NCBI GenBank assembly: GCA_022579005.1
Contig: MU401609.1
Coordinates: 1 to 64,000 of the forward strand
Reading direction: 5' to 3'
Source: Poronia punctata
Lineage: Eukaryota; Ascomycota; Sordariomycetes; Xylariales; Xylariaceae
Length of the DNA stretch: 64,000 nucleotides
Shown in pieces: positions 22,995 to 34,500 of the stretch. The translations under genes and the position numbers were made by a program. The notes beneath the pieces were generated by a model, which was not told the DNA's origin, made no database searches, and saw nothing but the letters and a program-made list of their open reading frames with translations. Positions within the stretch are counted from its first letter, which is position 1. Each line of letters opens with the position of its first letter.

Positions 22995-24372
22995 GGGGAG
23001 CAGACGATGAACTGACCACAATGGCCTATTTTTGCCCTCTCTCCCTCGCGAGGCAGCGCCCTTGTTAAAGGTGGCCATGATAAACGGATAGAGAAAAGTC
23101 GATGCTTTGTACGCCTTATGTGGCAAGACTCTCCCGTGGGACCGAAATTTTATCTCTCATGTCCTTGATTCTACTTGAAAAGAAAGGATGGGTGATAGTT
23201 GCTTTGATTTGATGGAGGCCGAAAGCGTTTCTAACATAGAGTGTCATGATAAGGGGTGGTAAAAAGTTCTCGGAGGCCGAGTTTGAAGATTCCCACACAT
23301 TATTAGACACTACGGCCAAAATGAGCGGGTTGGCTTTCTGTTTTTTCCTGTTTTACGTTTCCAGATTTGCATTGCATGTATTGCTATCAGGGTATATTTA
23401 AGGTTGGCACTTTTGTGTTGTTTGCCAATATTGGAATTACTAACCTATAGGGGGAAAAAAGCTTAGTAGAAAAGTTATTTTATAAGTGTTTATAAAAGGG
23501 GAGAAAGAAATAAAAAGTCATTAGGAGAAGATTATTATTAATAGGAATGTATTTATTCTCTCCTTTTATTATTATCTAATATATAAGTTTAAATTTACAA
23601 CATTAGCACAAAAGATAAGAGTTTAAACAGCTGTTGCTTATAATATATAAACAAGTAAAACAGTACTAGATAGGTTAACAACATATATCTTAAATAAACA
23701 ATAAAGCGTCTTTTTATAATAATCAATATAACAAAATTCTTTATATATGTAGTTATTGCGTTTATAATATAGGTAGATTTGCTTAAAACAAAGACGTTTT
23801 AACTAAAGGGAGAAGAACAAAGCTTTAAGGGGAAAGTGCGCCTTGTAAAATCTTCGCCATGATTGATGTCTGGTCGATAAGAGAGGGAAGTGGCGGAAGT
23901 AGAGTAGAGTAGAATAGACGTCATTATACTATCATGACATTTTGGTAATGTAAGTACTTACCTAGGGAAAAACTAGGTTAACTAACTAGGTAATGTTTAG
24001 GTAGTAGCTTATATTCTCTATTCATGTACATGTACGTATGTGTTACAGTTCCTCGTGTTGGTTGCGGTTTTGTTCTTATGTTGGTCAGTTAGTCATACTA
24101 GGAAGGTTTAGAAACTCTTTCTCTCTCTGTGAATATTCCGGAATATCATAACAGGTTTGTATAATGTTCGCTTCGTTTATCGGTAATCTTACTTAAGATG
24201 GTCCCACATATGAACAGGAATAGGGGGGAGGAAAAGGGGGAAGCCGAGAAATCATGTTTTTCTATTGCGATACAGACCATACGTCGTCTCTACTTGGGCA
24301 AAGCAGTGATGTAGTATCAGCTAATTCGGCCCATAGAAAAAGAGACACCACATACCTAGCCAGCAGCAAGCC
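22995..24372. other. intergenic with AT-rich patch, upstream of acetate kinase
   Basis: No gene is recognised. An AT-rich island of about 360 bp (23440-23800) contains an imperfect inverted match, AAAAGGGGAGAAAG against CTCTCCTTTT. It differs from the two edge blocks because CA, TC and GA words persist, so it is at most partly mutated. The right part should be the acetate kinase promoter. Confidence 0.6.
24133..24146. promoter_or_regulatory. 14-bp perfect palindrome upstream of acetate kinase
   Basis: ATATTCCGGAATAT is a perfect palindrome about 230 bp before the acetate kinase ATG. It contains TTCCGGAA, i.e. two inverted NTTCN half-sites like those bound by heat-shock factor, and a CCGG core. 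Operator function is inferred only. Confidence 0.35.
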
Positions 24373-25852
24373 ATGGCGGGAAAAAAGAACGTCATACTAT
24401 CCATCAATGCCGGGTCGAGCTCTGTCAAGATATCAGTATATACAGCACTCCAGAACCAAGTGCCGGAGCAGATCGCCGAAGCCGACATCAGCGGGTTGAC
24501 AGCGCCCCCGGCGCGAATCAGCTACAAGCGGAGGGATGTCGTCGTCGCCAAGAATAAAGAGGTTCAGGAGCAGACAGGGGGCCAAAGCGGAGCGTTCAAG
24601 ATCCTGCTGCGCACGCTGACAGAGGACGTCGAACTTCCGGAAATCAAAGATCGGAGCGACATCGGCATCGCCTGTCACCGCGTCGTCCACGGCGGCGACT
24701 ACACGAGCTCCAAGGTCATCAACAACGATACCTACCATCGGCTAGAGGAGCTCAGGGACCTGGCGCCCTTGCATAATACCAACGCGCTCGAGATCATCAA
24801 GTCTTGCGTGTCGGAACTGGCCGAGTCTGTAAATGTCGCCTTCTTTGACTCGCAGTTCCACACGACCATCCCCAAACATATTTATACCTATCCCATCGAT
24901 CCCTCTATAGCGAAGAAGAGGCAACTGAGGAAGTATGGGTTCCACGGCATCAGTTACGCCTTCATCATCCGCGCTGTCGCCAAGCACCTGGATAAAAGCG
25001 CAAGTGATTTGAACATAATCGCACTGCATCTCGGGAGTGGCGCCAGCGCTTGCGCTATCAAGGGAGGGAAGAGCTGGGATACCAGTATGGGGCTGACGCC
25101 ATTGGCTGGATTACCCGGAGCTACACGAAGTGGCAGTGTTGATCCCAGGTACGTCATCCCGTCGTAGAATAGTCCTTTCTCGGGTAGGCGGTTATGATCT
25201 TTTTCTGTCATCTCGAAGCCTGTTGTTGGTCATCTCGTAGCTGTAGCCAAGGTATCATCCCCCTGGGCTTTTCGACACGAGAAAAGAATTCAACCACACC
25301 CGCATGTTGACGTCACAAACTGACATTTTTCGTCTCGCTCTTTGTCGTAGCCTCGTCTTCCACTACACCAGCCAAGCCAACACGCTCTCCCCGGCATCTA
25401 CGCAGGAGCTGCACATCACCCGGGCCGAGGAGATCCTCAACAAGGAAAGCGGCTGGAACGTGCTGACGGGGACGACCAACTTCGGCTACATCACCTCCAA
25501 CCTGGACAAGCCCGAATGCCGGCTCGCATTCGACCTCTTCGTCAACCGCATCTGTGGGTACGTCGGGAGCTACTACGTGGCCCTGGGCGGGCGAGTGGAT
25601 GCGCTCGTGTTCGCCGGCGGCATCGGAGAGAAGAGCGAGGCGCTGCGCAAGGCCGTCGTCGAGCAGACCGGCTGTCTCGGCTTCGAAGTGGATGACACAG
25701 CCAACGCGCAAAAGATCGAAAACGTGGTGGGGGATGTCGGCAGGCGTGGCGCGCGGCATAGGACGCTGGTCTGCCTTACCGATGAACAGTTCGAGATGGC
25801 GCGTAGTTGCGCCGAGGACGCGGATTTGTGGAAGGTAGAAGATGCTAGATAG
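24373..25852 (+). CDS. ackA: acetate kinase
   Basis: ATP:acetate phosphotransferase interconverting acetyl phosphate and acetate. In fungi the usual partner is phosphoketolase (Xfp), which makes acetyl phosphate; it is not in this window. Exons are 24373-25148 and 25351-25852, giving 425 aa (in frame). The 202-bp intron (GTACGT...TAG) splits the Ser codon of VDPSLVFHY. ASKHA-fold signatures are present: N12 in ILSINAGSSSVKIS, the CHRVVHGGDY arginine, FFDSQFH aspartate, RKYGFHGISY histidine, ALHLGSGASACAI, GATRSGSVDPS arginine and VFAGGIGEKSEALR glutamate, all candidate active-site residues by family comparison. The length fits, being slightly longer than bacterial enzymes (about 400 aa). Codon third positions are GC-rich. 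No adjacent gene suggests a pathway cluster. Confidence 0.95.
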
Positions 25853-28293
25853 GTAGTCCCTAGGGAGTCGAGCCCCCCCCCGCTCAGTCAAGCTCTCTCG
25901 TCCTCTCATGGCCTGATAATCAGCACACATTAATGATGGCGACTCGCGAGCCGCATACTAGAATCGCGTGTGCATTAGTTTAGGGATGCCTTAGACTATC
26001 CGAAGTCTTGATGGCGCGCTTGTAATTCATGCGGCTAGATCATTAGTCTCGATCACCAGGGGCAGTGAGGAAGGCGGCCTCCCCGGCTGAGCCATCATCT
26101 TTCTTTTGTCTTGTCTACTATCGATATCTGGTTGTCGGCAATGGCCAAGTAGATATTTCGAACACACTTACCTATTCATCCTGATGATGGTTAAGAAACA
26201 TGTAAACATTTCCTATACTCGCAGGCGGTATTATCAAGTTCGATCAAAAAAGGTAAACACGTGGATGCGCGTCCTACCCCGGGGTGTATCTATGTACTTG
26301 TACCTCCTTGGCAGGTACAGTACTGCAGATAACGTAGCGAATATAAACGGGAAGTCCAAGGTCCCCGCAGCAAAAGATCACACCTTTTTTCAACGTAAAA
26401 CGGTACATACCGCAGTGTTGCAGTGCATACAGTACCTATGCCTGTATGTATGTACGTACCTAGCTACATGTGAATTTAGTATGGAATGTCAGCCGCTGCC
26501 ACAAGGTCTAGACAGTGCATCGCAGGTCTCCGGACAGGGACAGAGGGAGGGGTGGGGTGGGGGTGAAAAGAAAAAAAGAGAACTTGAAGCGACACGTCAC
26601 ACAGAACCTGAGATCTCGATCTCTGACGATCAAGGGTCATATGGACCCTTTCCCTTTCAATCACTTGCCCTTCTCTACCCTCGGGCGGTGTGCTCCTTTC
26701 ACTGCTTCAGTAATCATACCTCGGGTATCTTGAGATTATCGGTATTTGCAGCATTTAATCCCTTTTCACTCATTTCCACTGGCCCTGGACGGTAGGTCAG
26801 TATGCGCATCTTGTATGTAACCTTGGAGAATGACACTCTTCTCTTCTCTGTTGCGAATGCCTTCAATATACCCTTTGCGCCTAATGCTGAAGTACCCCTA
26901 CATCCCCACGCCTAACACTGCCGCGAGGAAGGGGGAAAAAAAAAACTCCACTGGCCTTCTGGTTTCTTCTGTGGGTATAACAATCCTAGGAAAGAAAGGA
27001 AGCGCTCCTTGTCAGGGCCCAGTATGTGTGGACTTGGCGCGCTATCCCGCGTTCGGTTACTGTACGGGTTCCACTCGAGTAGGTAGGAAGGAGTGGGTTC
27101 GGCACCAAAAATATGCCAGTTTGACAAGTGATCGAGAAATCAGAGTCTGATCGAGGTTTTTGTTTCAGTGCGTGAGCACAAATCTGGGTATTTTTTGCAG
27201 TTTCTTTTTCTTGGCATGCATGCTTGTTTCTTGTCTCATGTGTCCAAACGCTCCCTCAAACGCTTTTCCGTTTTCAACCACAGGAAGGAAGCGCGTGCTA
27301 AAGCAGGTACCGGCCAAATAAGCCTCTTTCTTTCCTTTTCCCCCCTCCGCCTCCGCCTCCGTCAATCACCGATCAGGGTGTCCTCCTGTCAGCGTGGTCT
27401 TCCGGAGATTTTCTAAACCGGGGGGGAGGTGGCGCAGATTTTGGAGCTCCCCCCCTTTTTTTTTTTTGAGAAGTTTTCTTTCAAAACAAGACATCTATCT
27501 ATCCGTAAGTCTATTTGAATATTTGTTGATTTGCAAAGGTGAAAGTTGTTGATGTGTTATTATTTCGCAACAACTACGTCATTCTTACGTTCTCTCTTAA
27601 AGCTAATAAACTGCAAGATGACGTTACCTATTACAACTGTATAAAAGTCCCGTGAGATAGGCAAATGTAATTAGCGCAAGATAATCAACAGAACAAACTG
27701 TCAACCGTGTCAGTAAATAAATAGGATTACTGTGTACTTTGGTCATCCTTACAAGGGAGGTGGACCGTGGCAGGGGTTGCCGGCGGGTTTTTTCTTTTCG
27801 AATGCAGACACCGTTTGTTACTTTACCTAAAATAGCTGCTTTTGTACTGTACTTCTCTCGGGTATCTTTTGTAATCGACGATGATGTACGTGTACAGTAG
27901 AGTAGGTACACTGAGTTCCCAGAAGTCCAAATCGTGGGATTCGCTTCCCTGTGGTTTATGGTTTACTCACGTCACACTACCTTTACCTTATGTACAATGT
28001 AGAAAAAGCCTTGTGTTCCGCGTCGTGCACGGCTCGCGTGGCAGACCGCGTCGGTATGAAAAAGAGCGTTCAAACTAGATACTAAGTCCCGGCAAACGTG
28101 TATTATGTACGGCATACAGGCGGCCGCGCTACCGTATTGTCAGGGGAAGGGATGGTTGGATGGTTGGATGGATGGACAAAACATAACTGGGTTGGAAGCT
28201 GGGTCTGGTAATAGGTATATATCATTGTATGTCGTGAGCAAGCTGAGCTGGTCAGGCGGTGGGTGTATTGGTATACGGATTTTACATCCCTTC

Positions 28294-28311
28294 CGTACGT
28301 ACGTACGTACA
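28294..28311. repeat. CGTA tetranucleotide repeat
   Basis: Four to five CGTA units in tandem within gene-free DNA. Confidence 0.85.
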
Positions 28312-29230
28312 TTCATGCGAACTAGCCCTATCATAACCGGGGTAACATTGTGCATCCCGCCTGCCATCACGTATTAGTACTCGCAGTCTGGTAGGTAAGT
28401 CCGGCTCGGGATGCGATAGGCTAGGATAGGTACTTTGGCAGCCTCACGTGGAAGCGTTTAAAGCGCTGGGCGTCGTTAGCTAAGGCAGGTGGTGCCTTTG
28501 CGCTTACACGTACATATATGCGTAGGCACATATGTAATGTACGCACTCTAGATGACATGCTGCGACAGAATGTGCATGTAATAATGTTATGTGTAGGTAA
28601 GGTATGTACGTACATACTCGTATATACCTATGTTACTACAAAGAGGTGACTGTCTGGTACGAGGTAGATAGTACACAGCATCTAGATAGATAGATTTGTT
28701 ACAGATAGGGGTGTGTTGATGTGTACACTAGATTTCCCCCGATGTTAAGGTTAAGGTTAGGGTCCAGGGACCGATCCCTAAAGTTTAAGAGATAATATTT
28801 CCACATCTCGTAAAAAAAAAAAAACCGACAAGCTGAAAAAAAGGGCTGGTGCGTTGCCTTGTGCCTGTTGAACCCTAGGTTAGGTAGATAGATCCCTTGA
28901 TGCCGTCGACGGCAACCTTGACGATCATGAACAGGGCTTAGACAATAAGCCCACGGGCTACGTACCTACTTCCAAGTACATAACACATGCCAGGGAACGG
29001 AAGGCGAATACAGCAACCCTGAAGATTATGTTTCCTCTTTCCTACCCCTCCCAAGGTAACTCGGCAAAATAATTATTTTTGATTTTAATTTTCTCTCTTT
29101 ACAATCAATCATATTAAAGAAAACAAAACGAAAAAGGTTCATGCAGTGTCGCCCAGCCCTGTTTCGCATTTCGCCTGTTCCTCCTCCCTGGCCGTTCCGT
29201 GAGATGCCTCCCCGGCGGACCCCCGGTCTC

Positions 29231-29376
29231 GGGGTGGGGGGGGGGGGGGGGGGGGGGAAAAAAAGGTTTAAAAAAATACAAAAAAAGAGGGTTAAGGGGG
29301 GGGAAGGCCAGTTTTACGGGGTTTGGTGGTTGGTTTTGGGCCGGGCCCAAAACCAAAAANNNNNNNNNNCCGCCCG

Positions 29377-29434
<58 letters not shown>

Positions 29435-29456
29435 GCGGCCCCGGCGCCCCCCCCCT
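29231..29456. other. sequencing/assembly gap with homopolymer artefacts
   Basis: A G tract interrupted by one T occupies 29231-29257, ten Ns lie at 29360-29369, and an almost pure C tract runs 29370-29432. The sequence left of the Ns (about 29258-29359) is a corrupted copy of the clean sequence at about 29457-29557: GCCAGTTTTACGGG, TTTGGTGG and CAAAACCAAAAA recur in the same order and spacing. This is best explained as low-quality base calls placed twice around an unclosed gap. The proline-rich ORFs crossing it are not real. Confidence 0.85.
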
Positions 29457-30286
29457 ACCTAAGTAGTCTAATAATACCTAAACCTAGGCTTAAGGGCTGG
29501 CAATGCCAGTTTTACGGGATTTGGTGGTGGCTTTTGCGCAGGGCACAAAACCAAAAAAAAGGGCATAAGACGCACACAAAGACCCCTGAATTTCGGCCCG
29601 TGTTCTCTCCCCCCTTGACGAGTTGCACAGTTTCCCCGATCCGCCCACTCGGACCCCGATCTCAACAAACCCGCTAAATTGCCCTAGCAATGCCCTGTAT
29701 CCTGCACGTATAATAAGGTACCTAATGCTGCTCTTGCGTCCATCCATCGTCTTGTGGGGCGGAGAAGGCTGAAATCCGGAAAGGATCGCCAGGGTTTTCC
29801 TTCCCACCTTGGCAATCAAACAGGCACACGGGCAATCGATAGATGGGGGAGATCGGTGAATCGACGAGAAATAAAAAAGGTCAATTCTTGGCGCTAGCAG
29901 CGGAATGCACTCCTTTTACACCCACGAGTAAGCTGACGAGTAAGACTTCGTGACACACATCAGGTAGCCAAGATATTCCCCAAACTCATGTGCCGGTGTG
30001 CCATAGCTATGCTTGCGACTAATTTACAAAAGTCGCAAGATCAGCGTCCTTTGCATTAAGCCGTGAACAAATGTTTCCTCCATGTTCACATGGAGAAAGC
30101 GAATATAGAAAAAGTAGGCATTAAGGTCGTATATTCATTAAGATTTCGCCCCAGTTTTTGATATGCCTCATCCACCCCGTCATCCGTGCCATGTCGGCAT
30201 CTAATAAGCACCTAAACTAATAAGGTTTGTTTTGTGTACAATCCGATCCATCCGGATAACTTCACTTCATATCGCCCTCCAACCGA

Positions 30287-30303
30287 GGAGAGAGAGAGAG
30301 AGA
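30287..30303. repeat. AG dinucleotide repeat
   Basis: About eight AG units followed by a short AT run, about 450 bp beyond the 3' end of the flbC gene. Confidence 0.85.
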
Positions 30304-30749
30304 TATATATCATGAACTCTTAGGTTCGCCGATCCGGTGGACATAAACCGACCACTGCCATTGTACACCGTACACACATGGCCGCCCATGCTCCAGACGC
30401 CTATGTACCCCAACCCAACCCGGCTAAGAGGCCATGTTCAAAACCAAAGACGACGCTTCCTTTGGTTGCTCGAGTGGCTTGTCAGGCCATGTTTTAACAA
30501 TGCTTGATGCAAAAGAAATAAAGTGATGAGACAGCATATGCTACCGCCCTAGGTATCGAATGCAAGGTTGAGATATATGTAAACCGTAAATATTAATTAA
30601 ATATCGGCAGCTCCGCCTCGGGAGGGGGGAATTGCGCGATACAAGAGGCGAATGAGAGCCTGGAACGTGCCCTGTTGACTTGGGAAAGGCCCCGGTATTC
30701 TCATTCCTTGTAGAGCCCGTTGTTTGGCGTCCGGCACCATCTGACAACT

Positions 30750-31571
30750 TCAAGCACCCTCCTGGCAGGCGATGGCTGCTAAGGCATCTAGGCCGCTGCT
30801 CGTCTGTGCCGCGCTGGGACGGCCCATAAGGGGGCCGTTCAAGCCCCGCATATCCCAGGCGCCCCCTGGGGAAGGCAAAGGGGTGTAATCACTGCAATGC
30901 TCCTCAACATCCCACATCTGAATGTCGCGGGATGTCCGGCTGCCTTGGGTGGAAGACGATTTGGAGGACACGGAACTGCGCTTTGATGTCGATGATGCTG
31001 ATGAGCTCTTGGATTTTGAAGCTGAAGACGACCTCGACTTGTCCTTGAAGTGGGTCTCCAAGTGTTGCTTCATGTTGTCTGCCCGGGTGAACTTCTTGTG
31101 GCAGCCGGGGAATGTGCACTGCACGGCCTTCTCGGCTGTGTGGATCTTGGAGTGGCGCGAAGCATGCCCCGAGGTGGTGAATGTCTTCTCGCAGCCGTGG
31201 CTTTCGCGGTATCTGCAAGGATAGCGCTTGCCAGGCTTTTCTTGCGAAGCATTGGAGCTGTCATCCTCATAGGAGCTAGCGCGGTGAGTGGTGATATAGG
31301 CAGGTCGTTTTAATGGCGGCTGCTTGTCTTGCATATAGTCATCGTAATAGGGCCGCGCGGGGTAATCATGGAGATTGGGTGTTAAGGGCGAATAGACATC
31401 GAAGCTGGCATTAGAGTCGTAGGAATCTGACCGTAGAAGCTCCGGCGTGTGCATTAATGGAGACTGGTCACCCCCTGAAGCGTAGTGTGTTGGTGATGGG
31501 TATGGCTGACTGGCGTATATGTCGTCGTTCAGCAACGAGACTTGCCGACCTGTGGCGTCTCGAGCTTGCAT
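30750..31571 (-). CDS. flbC: C2H2 zinc-finger regulator of conidiation, FlbC type
   Basis: Probable nuclear transcription factor of the FlbC/FLB-3 family, which in Aspergillus acts upstream of brlA in asexual development. Single exon, 273 aa. The disordered N-terminus is rich in Ser/Tyr/Pro (residues 1-110). Two tandem fingers follow: C119-x7-C127-x12-H140-x3-H144 and C152-x4-C157-x12-H170-x3-H174, with FTTSGHASRHSKIHTAEKAV joining them as in FlbC. A Ser/Lys-rich stretch (about 175-215) may contain the nuclear localisation signal. The C-terminus ends SGLDALAAIACQEGA, a tail I associate with this family. The gene has 4.9 kb without genes on its 3' side and 10.3 kb on its 5' side, compatible with a large regulatory region. 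Orthology is from recognition, not alignment. Confidence 0.8.
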   Translation of the reverse strand: MQARDATGRQVSLLNDDIYASQPYPSPTHYASGGDQSPLMHTPELLRSDSYDSNASFDVYSPLTPNLHDYPARPYYDDYMQDKQPPLKRPAYITTHRASSYEDDSSNASQEKPGKRYPCRYRESHGCEKTFTTSGHASRHSKIHTAEKAVQCTFPGCHKKFTRADNMKQHLETHFKDKSRSSSASKSKSSSASSTSKRSSVSSKSSSTQGSRTSRDIQMWDVEEHCSDYTPLPSPGGAWDMRGLNGPLMGRPSAAQTSSGLDALAAIACQEGA

Positions 31572-34500
31572 TGTGAAAGTAGATCCGATGGGACAGGGCC
31601 AAAAGGGGGGGTGTATAGGGGGTATATACAGCCGGGTGGCAAGGGCCTTGCAGTAGAAGCGAGTGGATCCGAAAACTCAAGTGTCCTGTTTCAATCTGGA
31701 TAAACCACGGTTGGCGCCGGGATTAGGCTCGGAGGTTGGTCTCAAACTCGGACAACAATATCAAAGATCCTAGATGCGCTGCTAGGAAACGGAGTGTTAT
31801 GAGCACAGCACAGAGCCGGTGGTATTCAAGGCTAGTTCACAAGATGCCGCCAACATCCGATGGAATCACGCTCGTTGTACCGTTGTCCTTAGTTCGACAA
31901 TCGACGCACGCACATGGAATGGCGGGCTCAACTGGGATAGGTGGAATTCGAATGTTGGTTAGATGGCAGCCAAACCGAACGGTGGTGAGGTGAGAAACAG
32001 GGTGTTTTGCGTTGCCGTCTAGTAAGGGTGAGACGAAGGGGTGGAAACCGTCAGGTGAGGTGCGTCAAGACAGAAGCCAGGAAATTCTAGGAGGAAAATG
32101 TTCCAATTTGGGATATTGGCAATGGGAATCCGGAAGAGGGCAGGAAACTGTGTGAAGACAGAGGTTTGTGAGAGGAGAGAACGGACAAGACGCGGGCGTG
32201 CGTTGCATTAAGAAGGCAGAACATGGGAAAGCCATGAATCCCATGAAGTTCCAATTACGAGCAAGGGAGGCCGCGGGTGTGGTAGACCCCCTCCCACCCC
32301 ACTAACCGCATGTATAGTACCCTACCTAAGGTCGCATGCTAGGTACCCACATGAGAGCGACAGCATCCTGAACATCCACTACTCGTAGGCAGGTCCACAA
32401 CCTACCTTAGTACCTGAATGTTCTCCTGGGAACCGCTAAAGTGGGAAGTGGGGTACAGGTCTTGTGTACAGAGCATAGATGTACCCACAATGCAAGCCGT
32501 CATCTAGGTCCAACCTACTGTGTACTTGCCAAGTCCGAGCAGGGGTACACAAAGACATCTTTTCGCGCAAAATTTCCACGCAGATGTGGGTATCTTTGCC
32601 CAGCACCCTGTGACTAGACCCCTGCACCGAACAGACATACATCGAGATGAGTACCTGGGTACACGTATTGCCCAGGTACTGTACATGCCTAAGCCCGACT
32701 TGAGCTCTATTGCGAACAAGGTGGGGATTTGTAGCAACAAGCCGACAAGACAGGTCGGTTGCACACCGCGACTATGCAAGGATACGTTGCGATAAGTATT
32801 CAGCAGAGAATTCCAAGGGTTTGTATATGCTCAAGTATCTTGCAAGTACTGGCGTCTCCAAGCCTTCCAAGAGTTGCTATCTTGTAGATCAAGAGATTCA
32901 GTGTGCACGTGTTTTACAACCCTTTCCCTTGCCCTTAGCTGCTGGAATATTTCCCGCCTATTCTTGGTGTTCATATTTAGCAAGGTAAATTGACCCTAAG
33001 GGTTATATTGGTCTATGTACCCGTACTAGCTAGATAGAAACCACTAGGTTCAGAACCCCAACTTTGTTTGTTGAACCACCATACAGGGCAGTGTAGCAAA
33101 ACTTTCAGGCTTGAAATGTATGGCCTTGTTTGATCTTCATCACCTGTACGAGTATGGGGTCTGTATTCGGCTCTCAGATGCGTTTCCGCTTTCTGTGCAA
33201 TTGAACCTAGCAACTGTCCTGTTTGCGGCAAACGCTCCGTCCTATTACCATATGTGTAGATAATGCCTCGTGTACACGGAGTGCAGGTAAGCACAAAACA
33301 TTTGTTGTGTAAGTATTATTCTATAGGTCTATTTCTTACCCAGCCGGCGCAGCCTGGATACTTGTAACCTTAGATTGCATGGGAGGTGTTGTGACCGATA
33401 TCTTACCTTGGTCTAATGACTTTGGCCAACTCTTGCAATTCTAGACTTAATTGAAGTAATGGCAATATAGGCCTAGTCACTGATTGATACGCCGTATGTG
33501 GAAATTCTTTCGTCTTCATATAGACCTACATGAAACACATATGTGTAGATAGCACAGAGACACTTTAGGTGCTGACAAGAGTAGGAATCGGGGGGTAGGT
33601 GGAATCAAGGGTACATTGCAGAGACTTTCACCTGATATGCAAACCAAGTCATGGTAATCTGCATCTCCATGCTGCTTTGTTCAAAATGCCATATTTTTGG
33701 TGACCCCACTTCCATCTCGAGCGCCACCTATCACTACTCTTTCCGTCTTTTGGCTGGCACAAAACGAACTAATAGTTTGACCACTAGAAACACTGCAAAG
33801 CTGGCCGAAAATCCTTCGCTTGGCTTGTACCAGGCTTGTCCTTAGACGCGACCACACCCGTGGGGTGAGATAAAAAGGTAGGAAAATCATGCGCGTCAGG
33901 GGTCGGTACCTTTGTACGCGTAGTCAACCAGTCGCCCTGCAAGTGCTGAACAGGGCGCATTTCACTTAAAAGATGCCGTCATTCACGTCTTTTCAGGGTC
34001 CTTTCTCGATTCTCTTTCCCGGACCAGTCTCCGATTGAATTTTGCCATTGCATGACTTCTGAGCGGGGGTAAAATGCCTCCGGACCGGAGACAGCCCGGA
34101 GAACACGGCAGAGGGCTGTGGTATAGTTACAAATGAACGGCGTGTATTCCCCATTCCAATCTTACCTTCTTATTCACTCCTGGCGTTGCGGTGACAGAAT
34201 CGTGATTTATGAAAACCTGATAAATAAGTTGAAAGGTATGACGTCACGTCTGTCGGAGCAAAAGGTCCTGAGAGAAACACAAGCGGAAAGTTTCTTGACA
34301 ACTGGGCCAACACGGCTGTCCAAGGCCAGAAAACGGCTTTGGCCAGATCGAGATTTGCCTAGGCGATCGAACTTCAGGTTCTCGAAGATGCGGCGCCAGA
34401 CATCCATTAACGTCCATCCCCGGCCCCAAGGCCAGGATCGAGGACTGGCCCGACCCACTGCATGCGCTCCCATTGCCATTTGGAGAGCCCCCTGTGGGAC

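Larger units (their letters stand above)
25853..30749. other. 4.9 kb gene-free region
   Basis: Nothing here is supported as a gene. A 229-codon ORF at 26106-26795 has no recognisable motif and overlaps repeat-like text. The region holds a CGTA microsatellite, homopolymers (C6-T13 at about 27450, A13 at about 28812), degenerate TTAAGG/TTAGGG units at 28744-28763 and the sequencing gap described separately. Confidence 0.6.

Noticed and set aside
25313..25930. 205-codon minus-strand ORF
   Set aside because: Antisense shadow of the GC-rich second exon of acetate kinase.
26106..26795. 229-codon ORF on the plus strand
   Set aside because: No recognisable motif, odd low-complexity composition, repeats of TACGTACC-type text inside, and no splice or neighbour support.
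28744..28763. interstitial telomere-like sequence (TTAAGG, TTAAGG, TTAGGG)
   Set aside because: Only one exact TTAGGG unit; too short and degenerate to claim a telomeric relic.
29141..29677. proline- and glycine-run ORFs across the gap
   Set aside because: They read through Ns and artefactual G and C homopolymers.
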